Assembly (NCBI RefSeq): GCF_000150275.1
Contig: NW_002060950.1
Span: 2,034,106 to 2,098,105 of the forward strand
Source: Trichoplax adhaerens
Lineage: Eukaryota > Placozoa > Uniplacotomia > Trichoplacea > Trichoplacidae
Reading direction: 5' to 3'
Length of the DNA: 64,000 nucleotides
The position numbers were made by a program, and so were the translations under genes. This document shows, piece after piece, positions 46,134 through 60,692 of the stretch. A model generated the notes under the pieces. The model ran no database searches. It saw only the letters and a program-made list of their open reading frames with translations, and had not been told where the DNA came from. Each line of letters begins with the position of its first letter. Position 1 is the first letter of the stretch.

Positions 46134-49100
46134 CAATAGAGTCTTATCGTCAATAATAGCATTTCTCTTTTATCAAGCTTATATTGCGTATTCTTTTAAA
46201 TATTTATTAAATTAATGTACATGATGTTTAAAAATTCATATTACTATGCCGCATATTTCTTAAGTATTCAGATTTTAAATTTTAAACTTCAATGTTTATA
46301 CATAAATTTATCTTAAAGAAATTTATGTGAGTAAGTTGTATACCTCAAATACCAGAAGATCTATAATTAACTTGGACAATTTTTATAGATTTACGTATTA
46401 ACTTAATAACCAGAACATACTTATACGATGAGAAATAACAATACCGCTTGATTTCCCTTACATTGGCGTTATTATCTTTCTTATATACGTAGATATTCAT
46501 TCGTAAACGCAATGGCTGTTGGTCTAATGAACTAGTAAATATATTAATTAATTAATAAAATAAGTACAGTTATCTTAAAGCAGTACCCTCAAAAATGTGC
46601 TTATCATCATCAAGGAGAGTTTTACTTTAAAGTTGTAGACCAGAACGATTATTTCTATAAGAGGACTGAGACAATTCTCTACTGGCATGAGAATCTCACA
46701 GTAAAGCATATTTAACTCTGATGTTGGAAGGGCTAAATAAACTTATGATTTAATTTAAATTGTAGCATCGACCCTTCAGTTAACGTTAATGATAAAATAT
46801 TTTATAACATAGTCACTTATCCTTACTCAAGTATGGTTATTAGCACTGGTAAATTGATAACGATCCTTGAAATCAATCATTGGTCTTAATTATCTATATG
46901 CGTATGTACTGGTATACTCGCATAATAAATCTATGTTACAATTGAATCGTATATACAAAGGTTTAGATGCTTATTGCAGTTAAAGTTTGAAACACCGTAT
47001 ATAAACTTAATCGTTCTCTATGCATGCTGAAGATAGACTTTTCAAGCTGCAGTATTTGCGTAGATACCAATAATGTCTTAGCGATAACTGTTATATTTTA
47101 CGTAATGAGTTCTACTCCACAAGTAAGATTTGTAACTGACTATATTATTAAAATGCCGGTTATTTACTGTATAACTATTCCAGCTTACACCTTTCGCCTT
47201 TTTGCGTCGTGGCATTTAACATATACTAACTATTACAGCTATCATTTACTTTACAACATATGGTTATCTGTAGTAAATTATCAGTCCGCCTTTTACAATA
47301 TAATCATGCACGGTATTGCAAGACTACAATACAATCATCATATTACAAATACTTCTATAGATGATATTCTAATCACATACTTAAAGCTCTATCAAATAGC
47401 TAATGTAACATATATCTTAGCTAATATCTAACGCTATGTACAACAATAACAAATACTATGCTAATTTGATTTGTAAGTTTAGATAATTTTAGAAGAAAAC
47501 TGAGAAATTATTCGTTATTATTCGTCATGTAGTAATCGATCAGCTTCTAAATTATTAGCTAATGGTAGCCTTGTAGTATTTTGTTAGAATACTGTAGGAC
47601 CTGGTTAGGTTTAGTGAGTCTATTAGTTGGTAAGCTGATTGACGTCAAGGCTTACCTTACTGTACAAAATCTATCTAGTAATTCCCTTATTATAGGCGTA
47701 ACAATGGTAATTCATGAAGGCTCTTACATTATGTTTCTTTAATTCATAAAGTTATGCAGTTTTCATGATAATGTTAATTAAACTATGTACCGTAGGTAAT
47801 TATGAATCGATATCAATGAATACTGTTTAGATTAATTATTACTTATAAAGCCTGTATATGATGATGTAATGTAATAAATATTTAACTAAATTTTGAAGAA
47901 TACAGTACACCATTCAAGGTGTTGATCGACTAAAAATCTCTTATTTTATCCCTAAATGCTGGCCCTTTCCCCATCTTCAATGCCTATCTTATGCGTACGT
48001 ACATTCGGATCTAGATTCACGTCTGTTATATAATCACTTAATTTTATCTTCCAATATACATGTACAGTATAATTACTTATTCTTTACAATACTGTACAGT
48101 GTACACAGTATACGGTGTAGGCATCGTTTATCATAACTCAATTTTAGATCCAATAATTTACGATTAGTTCAGCAGTCTATTAACCTATTGCAAGGTTGTT
48201 AAACCGAAATTTCCCTTTACAGTACTAGAGTATTAACTCAGTGTAATACTCGTATACTGCATTGTTAGGGTTGCATGTGTCCATACATGTAATTCATGTA
48301 CAGTACTATATTGAGTGGCATTATAACATTGAATAATTTAAATTGCTACAATAGTAATTTTTAGTCCATCCCTCAATAGATGTAAACAACTTTTGCAGTA
48401 TTGAAAATTATGAAGTTGATACCTGTAAGCCAACTGTGTAATAACTCCTTAAGTAAACAATATCGTACTTTCTTATGCATCGATTGCATTACGACGATCG
48501 CTATAAGCAGTAATAGTATAGTATCAAGAAGCTTTCTGCTTTGTTTTCGTGCTTGCATTTGTATTTCAACATAACTTCTGCAAAATCCATAGCTGTACCT
48601 ACTTAATCGACTCGATAACACTATTTTGCGTGTTGTTGATACCATATACTGTAGTTTCCTTCTTCGTAGAGGATGAATTTCACGTATTGTGATGGACAAC
48701 TCCACCTATTTTGGCTCGTGTAAACTACTGTCTAGACGGAATAGACATCGTTCGATTGTCCTAATTTTAGTATGTCATCTTTGATTACTAAGCTGTTACG
48801 CGTGCAATGACTTTACAAGGACTGCTATGGATTACTGAAGAAAAGTAAATTTCTAGTAATTCATAAGTTATTCTGTAATTCCACCTGTTGATGAACCGTT
48901 AACTGATCATTACGGAGTCCAGTAAGGACATTGCAACGCATCCTCCATTCATCTATTGATGTATAATTCTGTTGTTTTAATACTGTATCGTATACACATT
49001 TTCAATTGCAGAATGCTCACGTATAAAACATGATCCTCTGTCTATTGGAGCATTGATATAAGCGAGTATTACTGCTATATATTTTACTACAAGTAATTCA

Positions 49101-49447
49101 TTTTTGACCTCGAGCACATTTCATAAATTGCCATCTTTCATCAGAGTCGTGGTGCTATGCATCGATTTTACATGTGCCTTCGAACCTTTCTACGAGACTG
49201 TAGTTATAAACAGCTTTCCGTTCTTAAGATTGAGCAGTAAGAAAATTCAAAGACTATTGAAAAAAATAATATTATTTTTAATACGACTACCATGCTTAGT
49301 GTGCTGGCTTTTTGCGGTCCATCCCCAAAATGTCCCACCGTCTGTCATGCCGGCAGTCTGTATAACGTGCATCGTGACTGACAGACTGCAGAAACGCTTC
49401 TGGTAGAACTTTGTGTCGAAGTCGTTGGTACAGTAGAGTCATCAACT
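46134..49447. other. Interval between LRP2BP and ROMO1
   Basis: AT-rich; no gene supported. Holds the 135-codon frame listed next, a 110-codon minus frame at 48373-48705 of unclear status, and GTAC words at about 48060-48110. Confidence 0.45.
47024..47431 (+). CDS. Unsupported 135-codon open frame
   Basis: Longest unspliced frame in the window not assigned to a recognised gene. It is Ile/Tyr/Thr-rich with two hydrophobic stretches (NVLAITVIFYVM; IKMPVIYCITIPAYTF). I recognise no family and see no ribosome or splice context. In DNA this AT-rich a frame of this length can arise by chance, though it is unusual. Confidence 0.15.
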   Translation: MLKIDFSSCSICVDTNNVLAITVIFYVMSSTPQVRFVTDYIIKMPVIYCITIPAYTFRLFASWHLTYTNYYSYHLLYNIWLSVVNYQSAFYNIIMHGIARLQYNHHITNTSIDDILITYLKLYQIANVTYILANI

Positions 49448-49478
49448 ACTGTACTGTACAGTATATAGTACAGTACGG
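49448..49478. repeat. GTAC-word array upstream of ROMO1
   Basis: Actgtactgtacagtatata followed by gtacagtac, ending 268 bp before the ROMO1 start codon. A further tactgta copy lies near 49628. Confidence 0.75.
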
Positions 49479-49745
49479 CCATCCGTGGACTCTGTCGTAC
49501 GTCCATCCGTCCACACAGCACCGCCAGAAATCTAAGGGTGGGTTATTCAGCCTCATATGGCTTCCCTTCACCCTTTCAATTTCCTCGGATGGCGTCACAC
49601 CGTACCCGCGTCACTCTCGCCTTTCGTACTGTAGGTAGTGTTGGTGAGATTGAGACGTACGTGAGATTGACACGTTATTACTGACTGACGCGTCGACCAC
49701 ACACACTTTCTTGTTGTACGTGTTGAAGAAGTCGTGAGTAGGAAG

Positions 49746-52146
49746 ATGCCGCAACATTATGGCCAGCCTAGCTGCTTCGATAAAGTTAAATTTGGTGTCA
49801 TGATAGGTTTTGCTGTTGGAATGAGTTCTGGAGCATTATTTGGAACTTATTCTGCTTTTAGGTATGCAATCCTTTGCCTTGTTAGTTTAATTGTTGTTGC
49901 TGTTGAAGGGATCCTACACGTGTACTGCATGTCAAGATATTGGTCACGTCGATGGATGTTGTGCAAATGGACGAATTGATTGCAAGCTGGACTACTCTGG
50001 TCCACAGTTCAATCCGAGCCATAATGCACACCACTGCCGCAGTAGAATGATTGCAATATGACAGTACTACAATATCTGCGTAAATGCTAGCCATGAATGT
50101 TGCAAATCAATGGATACTGATGATCTTGATACGCTTACGCTTATGGATAATACAGTACTGTTAGTTGCAGTGGTCTGCATTCTGATCCCGACCTAGTCAG
50201 ACGAGACTCTTGACTGCATCATTTCTAATCCATCAAGTAAATGCTGACACCGCTTGATGATTAAAAGCATGCAACTGTTCTTAAGGTCAACCCAAGATAG
50301 TTCAATATTTTTATTTTATTGCATGCTGTATACTCTGCTTATTCCTGTACTGCAAGTTTTTTCAGCAGCTCGACACAGCCTCTTGTCTTGATCATGCTTT
50401 CCCGTTCCATTGCAATACTCTTTTAACACTCCAATTTAGATTATCCTTACTACAGTTGTGGTCAATCCTTATTTTACAGTCCTGTCATCATCATAATAGT
50501 CACAGGATGATGATCTACGTGTAACATATATTGTGCATCATATTACATATGCTCTCTCGATATATCGCAGCGCTTGCTATATGGATGGTAGTAACCACAT
50601 CCACATCATTTTTAACCTTTTCTACTACTATGCACTCGTATGCTGAGAGTATTGTATGTATATCTAATTATCTTGCGATAGGTATGGTAGCAACCACATA
50701 CAATACACATCATTCTCAACGCTTTCTGCTACTATATACCCATACGTTTAGAGTAATGTATGTACATCGAATTATTTTGCGATACGCCTAGGTATAGTAG
50801 CAACCGCATACACCTCATTCTTAACGTTTCTACTACTGTATGTACAGTACATACTCGTATGCTTAGAGAAATGTATGAATATCGAATTATTTTACAGTAG
50901 GTATAGTAGCAACCATATATAAATCATTCTTAATGTTTTCCACTACGATATGTACTCGTATTGCTTCGAGTAATGTGCGTATATCTCATTATTTTGCCAT
51001 AGTTGGAGTAGCAACTACATACACATCATTCTTAACGTTTTCTACTACTATATGTACATACTTGTATACTTAGAGTAATGTATGGATATCTAATTGTTTT
51101 GTAATAGGTATAGTAGCAATCACATACACATCATTCTTAATGTTTTCTACTACGATATGTACTTGTATACTTCGAGTAATGTACGTATATCTCATGATTT
51201 TGCCATAGCTTTAGTAGCAACGTCATACACATCATTCTTAACGTTTTCTACTACTATATGTACATACTCGTATACTTAGAATAATGTATTGATACCTAAT
51301 TATTTTACGATAGGTATAGTAGCAACCATATACACATCATTCTTAATGTTTTCTACTACGATATGTACTCGTATACTTCGAGTAATGTAGGTAAATCTCA
51401 TTATTTTGCTATAGGTATAGTAGTAACTACCTTCACATCATTCTTAACGTTTTCTACTACTATACGCGTATGTACACATATGCTTCGAGTAATGGACGTA
51501 TATCTAATTATTTTACGATAGGTATAGTAGCAACCACATACACATCATTTTTAACGCTTTCTACTACTATGTACTCGTATGCTTCGAGTAGTGTACGTAT
51601 ATCTAATTATTTTGCGTTATGCATGGTAGCGACCACATACACATCATTCTTAATGTTTTCTACTACTATATGTACTCGTTTGCTTAGAGTAATGTGCGTA
51701 TATCTGATTAATTATTTATTATTGAATCTATAGTATGTTATCTACTGGATGTTAGCTTCTAGTCACCTTCATTATCGCATAGGCAGCAAATACTTGACTA
51801 CAGTTTAAAAATTGTAGCAATCTAACCCGAAATGTTTACTAACTACCGTTACGCAACTGTCAGCATCTATTCGTTTACAAAATTACTCGTCCTAACTTAA
51901 TTGATAACTGTACGCGTATGTCTATTTCATCAGCCGATCAAGATTGATACTGGGATTTAGCTCCAATTCTCTTTTGTAGGATACGTTAATACTAAAGAAA
52001 TAAATTATTCGTTAATGGATATATATTCTACTTTTAGAATGGGACTTCGAGGAAGAGAGCTATTGTCGACCGTCGGAAAGATCATGCTACAAGGTGGTGG
52101 CACTTTTGGTGTCTTTATGGGAATTGGGTCTGCAATACGCTGCTAA
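49746..52146 (+). CDS. ROMO1: Reactive oxygen species modulator 1
   Basis: Two exons, 49746-49861 and 52038-52146, joined in phase 2 to a 74-residue protein (human 79). ROMO1 (yeast Mgr2) is a small inner-mitochondrial-membrane protein that gates the TIM23 lateral channel and influences ROS production. Seen: [20 protein letters not shown], a first hairpin helix with [11 protein letters not shown], then [18 protein letters not shown] and the glycine-rich second helix ending GSAIRC, with the family's C-terminal Cys conserved. The first Met gives the family-typical short N terminus without a presequence. The 2.2 kb intron is unusually long for so small a gene and carries a minisatellite. Confidence 0.97.
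50583..51715. repeat. Minisatellite of about 11 units (about 98-108 bp) in ROMO1 intron
   Basis: Head-to-tail copies with the core ggtatagtagcaaccacata recur at about 50585, 50683, 50793, 50897, 51002, 51107, 51206, 51311, 51413, 51521 and 51625. Each copy continues through tcattcttaacgttttctac and cgagtaatgta. Units differ by substitutions and small indels. Because several units are near 102 bp, some stretches translate as apparent 34-residue repeats; stops elsewhere and intronic location argue against coding. Confidence 0.92.
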
Positions 52147-55100
52147 ACCCTTGCAATTGATGTTATATTTAATGCCTAATTTTCAAAATGTTTATAATAT
52201 AGTATAAATAATAATATCTTTATTGACATCACGATTGCTTCCAACGCTACAAGCGTTAGCTAACGCCATTTCTTCGTGATATCGTTAAAGGTAAATCAGT
52301 ACGTCTACGTAGACAGCAGTAATTTTGTATTGTGGTTTCTCCTAAGCAGTAGTAGTTATTTTTTCTGCTAATTTGTAATTGGAAATTCCGATACTTCATG
52401 TCTGATATTATGCGAAATACCCATCTGCTCCGTTGAAATGTCTATTACTTGAAGAAACCGAAATTTGTATTGGAATTATATCAATCTAATAAATGTATTA
52501 GTAAACCATTTAGTCAATCAGCTTGGCAACGTTTCCGTCTCGCTTTGCCATTGTATGCTATTTGAAGATTCTAGTATAGTTGAACAACCGAAAGTAAGGT
52601 AAAACTTTTTATCTGTGACAGCGTTCAATAAACTAAATCCTGCAAGTAATAGTCCTTATCTGCTGTACACAGTCATGCAGTAATGATGATAATAATGAAA
52701 AATGCAAGAATCTTCCGTATTGCATCAATGTAACCGTATTCGTGACTTGCTCAAATTTTATCAATCAATAGTATTCAAATACACAATGCGAGGGTGCATT
52801 GTATTCTTTAATAGGCTAGAATAGTGTAGTCGACCACATTTGGCTTAACGAGGCTAAGACTGGGTAGACTACATAGTAGAGCATTTCAACGATCAGCAGG
52901 AAATACTATAATAATAATATATATATGAGTATTTTGCATGCTACTTTTCTAGTTCAAGCACTTTTAATTGGACATCACGCCTACACTAAATTTTAAAAGT
53001 ATGTTAGCCTGCAGATAACTAAAGTTGCTATCTTACCGGCGAAAGTACGATATAAAAATTATCATGTGCATGTACACTTCTTGGTTTATAACTTTTAATT
53101 GTATTGCTATTAAATGCATAGAACCTCTATAGTAACAATAATATTTTAATTCATTAAATATAGATAAAAATTAGAATAACCAAACATAATAATCCGTTCC
53201 CAAGGGTTAATCAAAACGTACAAGGGACTAAACATACAAAAAGATACTATTTATAATCTTCATATCGTTAATGATAAAAGGTAAGAACGGATATAATAGT
53301 ATTTTTCTCCTTTAAAAATTAAAAAACTCTAGTATTCAACGCTATGGTAAAACCGTATAGATATTACCTAGCCAGAAATAGCCCAAACCGCCTATATTCA
53401 TTACTTGGCATTGTGAGATTACACTTTCATATGATATAATAATATAATCGAGCAATTGTTAAAACTATGAGTCATCATGCACTTATATGGCTGAAAAGTA
53501 TTGCCTTTAGGTTACATGCAGAAATCAATACAGTATTATTACTGCTTTCAAGAAAAGAGCATTATAAAGAAGGAACGACAAGAATTACTCTTCGGACCGT
53601 TATTAATGATTCAATTGCTTCAGAAAAGTTATTATGTCTACAGAAGGTGATATCTTTTGAAAGCAGACAATAGCTACTTATTGATTGTCGTTCATATTAA
53701 CAGTAAATTTAGAATCTGTGACTATGGTAAGACTGTTCATTTCCTATAGTTGAGTCAAGCAGTGTATGAAGCGATGACCAACAAAAATGTACATTAATTT
53801 TCGTTGTTAGGTATCCGCCAAGTACATCGTATGATATCTTATCTTTAGTTGATTCAAGTGAATTAATTAATTAATAGTTGGAAATGTTTAAACCTAATTC
53901 CTACAGTCTACATGTAATTTTTACGATACAGCAACATCCTTACTATAAGTAACTACTAAACTTAAATAACGTGGTTAATTTTTTGTTAGCGTGAGAATGG
54001 TCAGTTTACGTTTAACAATAATTATAATCAAAGTATATATGGTAAACTACAATAATTAATTTCTTTTAGAATAAGAGTCATATTAGACTATGACAATAGA
54101 TGAATCATCGTATTAGGAGTTAACACTAAAGAAGAAACCACATGGACGATTATGTGTTCTTACTGTAAACTAGAACTTGCTTAAATAGCAAAAAAACTGT
54201 CGCATAGTACTCTTCTTTCAATACATTGTACACTTAGCGAATTACCGTATAATTTTATGCTTTTATTATAAGACCTGGTTAGAGTGGAGCGATACTTGCT
54301 CATAGAATGGTTATTTTCTTAATATTTTGTAAAAATATATTATTAGACCTATAATTGATTTTATTTTATTAATCTAATATTGCAATTATTATTCTATCAA
54401 TGAAGTTAAAATGATGGAACAAACGCTTTATATGCCCAATAACTAGTAACAATAATAGTGCTTTGTTCCGTTTAAACTTTGAAGTCTATGTTGAGGAGGC
54501 TAACATATGTAGTATATGTGATGCATGAATGCTACTAATGCTAAAATGTCGTGCTAAAATGGCGTAGTAAAATGAATGTAAGGCCAAGATTTTATTAAAT
54601 CTTATTTATCTTAACGTTATTATATGCGATTATCCATCGATCAATCAATTACTCATTGATTTACAGTCATAATTTATATAAATTTTTTGAATAAATTATC
54701 ATCAATGAAAGTCTAATTAATTATACATACTATAATTCCAATTTGAGAAATTTACTTAGGTAAGTTACATGCGATGCAATATTTTACTTGCATTTGCTAA
54801 CATCACGTTTAATGAATGATTATTTTGTTGAACATGAACAGAACTGGCACCACTGTCCGCGGTTTGTCAATCCTGAATTTAAGTTTTATTCTATCTGCAT
54901 ATTTAACAAAGACAAAATTAACTAATTATAAATTAATTAAAGAAAAATGGTCTTTCAGCAACTTTAAATTAGATCAAAGTGGATACTATAGTTGAGTAAG
55001 GTACCTTTATTAAATGTTAAAAATCGCTAATTTCATAATTCTAAAATATGATTTACAAGCTACTTAACGTGCAGCCAAAGAATTTGGCCAATTTTAGATT

Positions 55101-58100
55101 GCCTATGCAGCGTTCCCTGAAATGTGGTAATAAGTTTTTAATACAGTTTTTATACCGTAAACTGTGGCAGGAACGATAACCTGTTGATTCGGCTATTTTT
55201 AGCTGCATGTCTTGGCCATGTTAATTTTCTTAGCAACAAAACAATAGCCATTTAAATCATAGTCTATTAGAACTAACTGCTAGTCATAATGAAAAGTACT
55301 TTACAATTATCAATATGCATAAATTGCAGTTTCATGAGTCCAATTTTATTCAAACCTGATCCATGAAGCTATATAAGTCATTATTCTGATTGCTGCCTTA
55401 GCAACAAGATCAAAATAAGTAAAGCATTGAAAGTCTGGAAAAAGAGGCAAAACTTACGTAATCATTACTAAAATACAAATGGCCCTACTATTCTTACTCC
55501 TGAAAATAAGGTAAGCGATAATTTTACTCAAATAATCATAGTTTAAGTCTCTAAATTGAATGAGTCAATAATTATCGTAACTGATTATTAGATAAAAATA
55601 GCTAGACAAAATCAAATGAACTCTCATTTACAATAACGATATTCTTATCATCATGTAAAGCAGGTGGAAAATACGAGAATGGTGTTGCCAACACTTCTAT
55701 CGATTAAATTAACCATATATGAATTATACCGTACAGTAGAAATGATTATCTGTTTCGTGCAGTTATTCCACCAATCTTTAGAATCAAAAATTTTAGTAAC
55801 AGAGTATACTTATTCCCTTACATCCCTAAAATAGATAGCCTATGTAAAATTAGCATTTGTTATAGAACACCAGATTATTAATTAACATTATATATTCTTA
55901 GATCGCAAAATTTTCTTGAAATGATAGCTCGACAGAAATCATTCAAGAATGAATAAAATTCAATTTTTTGCAGCTATCAATGTTTTAATTAGACAAAAAT
56001 TATCGACTACTATTCTACATGAAAGTTGAGCAATAAAATGATAACAATGACTCGTGAGAGGAAGATAAAACAATGATAGAATGATTATCATGACAGAATG
56101 CTATTGTTCGACAATTTGTTCTGCTCAATGAGCATTAATAATACCCTACGATATTTTGTCTACGGTATATGACTTATCTCATCTTTATGAATGAATCATC
56201 ATTCTCGTGTGGTGTTTTTCAATATGTACGAGATTATCAAAAAATTTTATATCAAACTGATAAAGCAAATAATCGGACCATGATTAAAAGGAATTGGTTC
56301 ACTTTAGTTAATAAGGGAAAATCTTTCAGTTGCAGATTTCTTAAATAATTCTACCATTTGAACAAAGTCGAACATGTATTATAGGAAAAGAGAAGATTTT
56401 TAGTTAATAATTAGTAAATAGATTGATGGTAGAAGAAAGTTAATTTAAAAATATCATATAATAAATTTGAACTTTAAACATGATCAAATGCTTTAACAAG
56501 GCAATGATAATGATCAAGTGATGAGGATCCAATGCCAACGTTATGGCGCACAATTATTTTAGTATGACGATGAATTGTATTGGAAGTAACTAATTTGATG
56601 CTGCTATATTCAAAAAATTGATGTTTCATTTCTAATTACTAGGTAAGTGAACATGGATGGTTTAGTTGTATATTTAATTTAAAAAATATAACTTCAATTT
56701 CATTCTTAAATTTAACATTAATAGATACCGTAATAATAAGCAATGACAAAACAGGAATCAGATGATGCTCAAGTACGATGGAAGAGTTTTATCGTTCAAT
56801 TACACTAGTCGAAAATATAACAAATAAAGAATGATATGGTAAGAAGTGGACTAATCAATTCTAATTTAAGAGATTAATAACAAAAACCAATCATGAACAT
56901 TTATCATTAAAGTTAGTTCTTTATCATCAGGTCTAGATTTTAATTTTAATAAACTTAAATGCAATCATGATGTTAATTATCTCTTCTCTACTATATTATG
57001 ATGAAGGGAATCTATGTATGTTTGAGAGTAGCAAATTTACAACCGCCTACATTTTAAATTTATCAAGCGAAAAATAAGGATATTTTTTCTTTCTATAATA
57101 TCTCCGTAGAATTATATATAGAAGAATGTTGTCCCTAAAGTAATTTCTTTGTCTGTATTGATCTCAGTCTAATCCAAACTACGTGTACTACTTTATTATA
57201 CTTTAGGCGATAGATTGGTATACACTATATGCCACTTCTATTAGAGTACAGATCGACAGAGAAAGTACAAATGTCTTCTTCATTATGTAATTCTTAATTA
57301 ATCAAAAATAAGTAATACTAGCAATACATTAATCTGCTGACATGAACGTATACTACAGTATCGATGAAAGTGCTGATACAAGGACAGACAGCATGGATGA
57401 GAAGTTAATATAGGTACAGTAGTTATAGGTAGGTAACGTAAAAGGTACGTATGCGTAGATTTGTCGATATGAAATGTGTACTAATCAATAAATAAATTTA
57501 ATAAATTGAACAATTTCTTCATACCCTTTTTTTACCTCTACGCAAGATATTTACAGTATTGATGGAAATATATGCACAGATAGGATATAAAGGATAGAAT
57601 ATGTATCAACTAATAAAATAATTACAAAAATTAGATAATATTTTATCCATTTTTGATTAGTGTTCAATGGCAACAATTCTATATTATAAGCAACTTAGTA
57701 TGGTATTCAAAGAAATAAATTTAAGAATCAGTCTAGCGAATCTATAGCTAATTCATGATTAGACTAATGTCTTAGCAATTAATCATTATCGATGTTTGCG
57801 AAGGAGTAAAGTCCATCGCTTAAAATTGTTAGCAAGGATAATAGATTGATTTATTAACTTCAACGGTGTAATACATTTTGTCCTTGTTTGTACTTTACTA
57901 ATCAGGTTAATTTAAAGGATAATAATAGTTGTTATCTATTGAGTTTTGTTATGATGTGGAATAACGTCTTAATTTAGTGACATGATTATAATTCCTCTAT
58001 CTATGAATTTAATATGCAGCTTGATGACTAGTATTTTTTGATCATGCTGCACCATTCAATCAACTTTAATTTGTATGTATTGGTTATTACACGAGAAAAA

Positions 58101-58623
58101 TAATAATTATAATTAGAAAAATGTTATGCAATCAGTTAACGCAATGGAGTTATTGCTGACAATTATCAAAAGTAGTAAACGAATGCCATCAGGAAGAGAA
58201 AAAAATTTTCCTCTATAAATAGAAGAGAGTTGAGGAAATCATTGTATGCTTTAATGATTAATGATTATCATTATTGGATTCAATATTTTTGTCCTCCTGC
58301 GTCTATGTCTTATATTTGTAGTTAGCTTATAATGATAGACAGTAATTATTCCATCTAGCCTACTGTAGAAATGAAGTTGGGGACAATAGATTGAATCAAC
58401 TTTGTTATCAATACAAAAACAAATTTTTGCATGGATCTTATTTCATATTTTCCATTTTAGTTTTATTTCCTCATTTACGTCAGTAGCATCAAGTTATGCA
58501 TGCATAAAATGGAAAGGCATTATTTCTATTAGTTAATTATTAGACCACCTGGTGTAGGAATCAAAGGCTAATAGATTAATTCAATAAGATCAAGTAATTA
58601 GCTATTTATAATAATCGCCATCG

Positions 58624-58644
58624 ACATCATCATCATCATCATCA
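58624..58644. repeat. (ATC)n microsatellite
   Basis: About seven consecutive atc units. Confidence 0.9.
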
Positions 58645-59970
58645 CTAGATATTAAGATGGATACATGATTGCAATAGTATGCATTAAGCAAATTCTATTG
58701 ATTTAGCTTAAACTGGAAAACGACTAACTACAGTACAGGAAAAAGTAAGTGGGATGCACTTCTTCCGCTCTGACAATTTGAAAAATGGCTAAAAGTTAAA
58801 AATTTGATTGCTATCATCATCTTGATTAATCAATAACGAACGAATAATAATTCCAATATGGTTGTAAATGAGTTTCATTTCTTTTTCCCGTCTTGAACAG
58901 ATCGTGATCATAGCTAGGATAACTTTAATGATGTATTTTAATATAGGAGAAAAAAAACAAAAATCTGAATGAAATCAATTGGAAAGACTGAATTCTAGCA
59001 CGTGCAAAGGCTATAATAAGCTAAAGATCATTCTTAAAATTGATAATACAGGCCCAATAAAGTGAGAATAAACCAGGAAGAATTTTAATGCTATCAATAC
59101 AAAACAAGGAGGATGTCCATGATAGTTTACTAGAAATAGAACTTGAAAATAGTATAAATTAATTTCTTTTCTTTTCATTTTGTGTCATGATGGCGTTATG
59201 CAAAGGTGATTGAAAGAAAAAATGATCAAAAACGCAAATAATTAAAGTTGAATATTTTATCTAATTCTTTGTTTGATCTTATGTTTTTGGGAGGGAGCTA
59301 TTTCATTGATTTGTAGAACAATCTAATTGCCCAATACTTTACTTAACTCGTTGACTATGCCATCTAAACTAAATTGTTCTTTTTCATCATATTGATCCAG
59401 ATTCATCATCCAATTTTCGGTGTTAATATTAGCTGATGACATGTTGTAGTAGTCATATTGTTTCCAATGCTTATCTAATTATTAATATGCAAAAATTTCT
59501 CACCGATATTTGTTTACCGATGTTCTTTGCTTAGTATCAAAACTAAAGTTATTGAATTTCCTTGATGATTTAACCATGTCATAGAGAAAGGAATAAACTG
59601 AGGAGGGCGAGAAAAATTGACACTTTCACCAAAGATAGTTGTCGATGGAAATGATTTTAGTGAATGTAGGCAATTATTAAATGAATTTTTTTCAATTGTG
59701 CAATCTACGTATAGTAAGGTAACTGTCTAGGGGTATAAGTCAATGACAATCTATGGCATTAATATGTCCAATCATTTCACCACGGAGGATATATTGTGGC
59801 CTTATTAACTTATTAACAGTTAATTCTTGCTCATTAATAGCGATTTAAATTAATGAAGAAATTAATAGATGGGGATAGCATTTTTTGATACTGAAATACA
59901 TTGATTATTTATTTTTAATCCAATATTGAATTATAATGGATAATTCTTTCTATCGATTGATCTATGCGTG

Positions 59971-60028
59971 TCTCTCTTCTCTTTCTCTCTCTCTTTCTCT
60001 TTTTCTCTCTTTCTCCCTTTCTCTCTTT
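59971..60028. repeat. (CT)n / TTCTCT pyrimidine tract
   Basis: Almost pure pyrimidine on the + strand with interrupted tctctc units. Confidence 0.9.
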
Positions 60029-60450
60029 ATCGATATTACTATGATAGTCAAGAGATGATACATTAATCATGACTTTAAATTGGAAATATCAATCATTTCT
60101 TGGATGAATGATGACGACTCTATCTATTTGATCTGTAAGACAATCGATCAATCGATTAGAATCGTAGAATCAACAATAAAAGGCAATGATCAAACAAATC
60201 ATCATTGAATAGAGAAACTTTCTCAGAATACTCTTCATACTTATTGGATTGAGTCACTGAAGTAAATGGTATTACTTCCAAGTCTAAAATTAGCTGGACA
60301 AAATATACAAATAAGATCAATCTCATCGTCTTCTATTTCAATCGAATAGCAAAACTCAATGTACGTAATATCTATTTCTAAGTCATACATTGGACATGCT
60401 TCGTCATCTTGGTCAATATGATTTATGTCAAGATTCTTTATTGTTTTCTT

Positions 60451-60470
60451 TTCTCTCTCTCTCTCTCTCT
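60451..60470. repeat. (CT)n microsatellite
   Basis: Nine uninterrupted ct units followed by gattaat. Confidence 0.9.
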
Positions 60471-60692
60471 GATTAATTTCCCTTCTCCCTTTCTACCTTA
60501 GATAAACCAAGTGCTACGTCATGGATAGGCAAACCGCATTACTTCTCTATCATTGTAAGGAATGCACAATATCAATGAAATGATCAATGAATGAAACGGC
60601 TAGCATTGCAGGAGCTAAGGTACAATTAAGCTATAGATCTTCTACCTTAGAAACCACTCTAATCAGACCTATCTTAACTTGGACACTACAAG

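Larger units (their letters stand above)
52147..60692. other. 8.5 kb gene-poor AT-rich interval
   Basis: No exon supported on either strand; the longest frame is 68 codons (53467-53673). GTAC arrays, frequent elsewhere, are nearly absent after 54 kb; instead attaat/atcaat/ttgatt words become common. Contains a poly-ATC run (58624-58644) and two pyrimidine microsatellites. Confidence 0.5.

Noticed and set aside
50531-51733. Open frames with internal 34-residue repeats, possible repeat protein
   Set aside because: They are fragments of a minisatellite inside the ROMO1 intron, broken by stops and frame changes between units.
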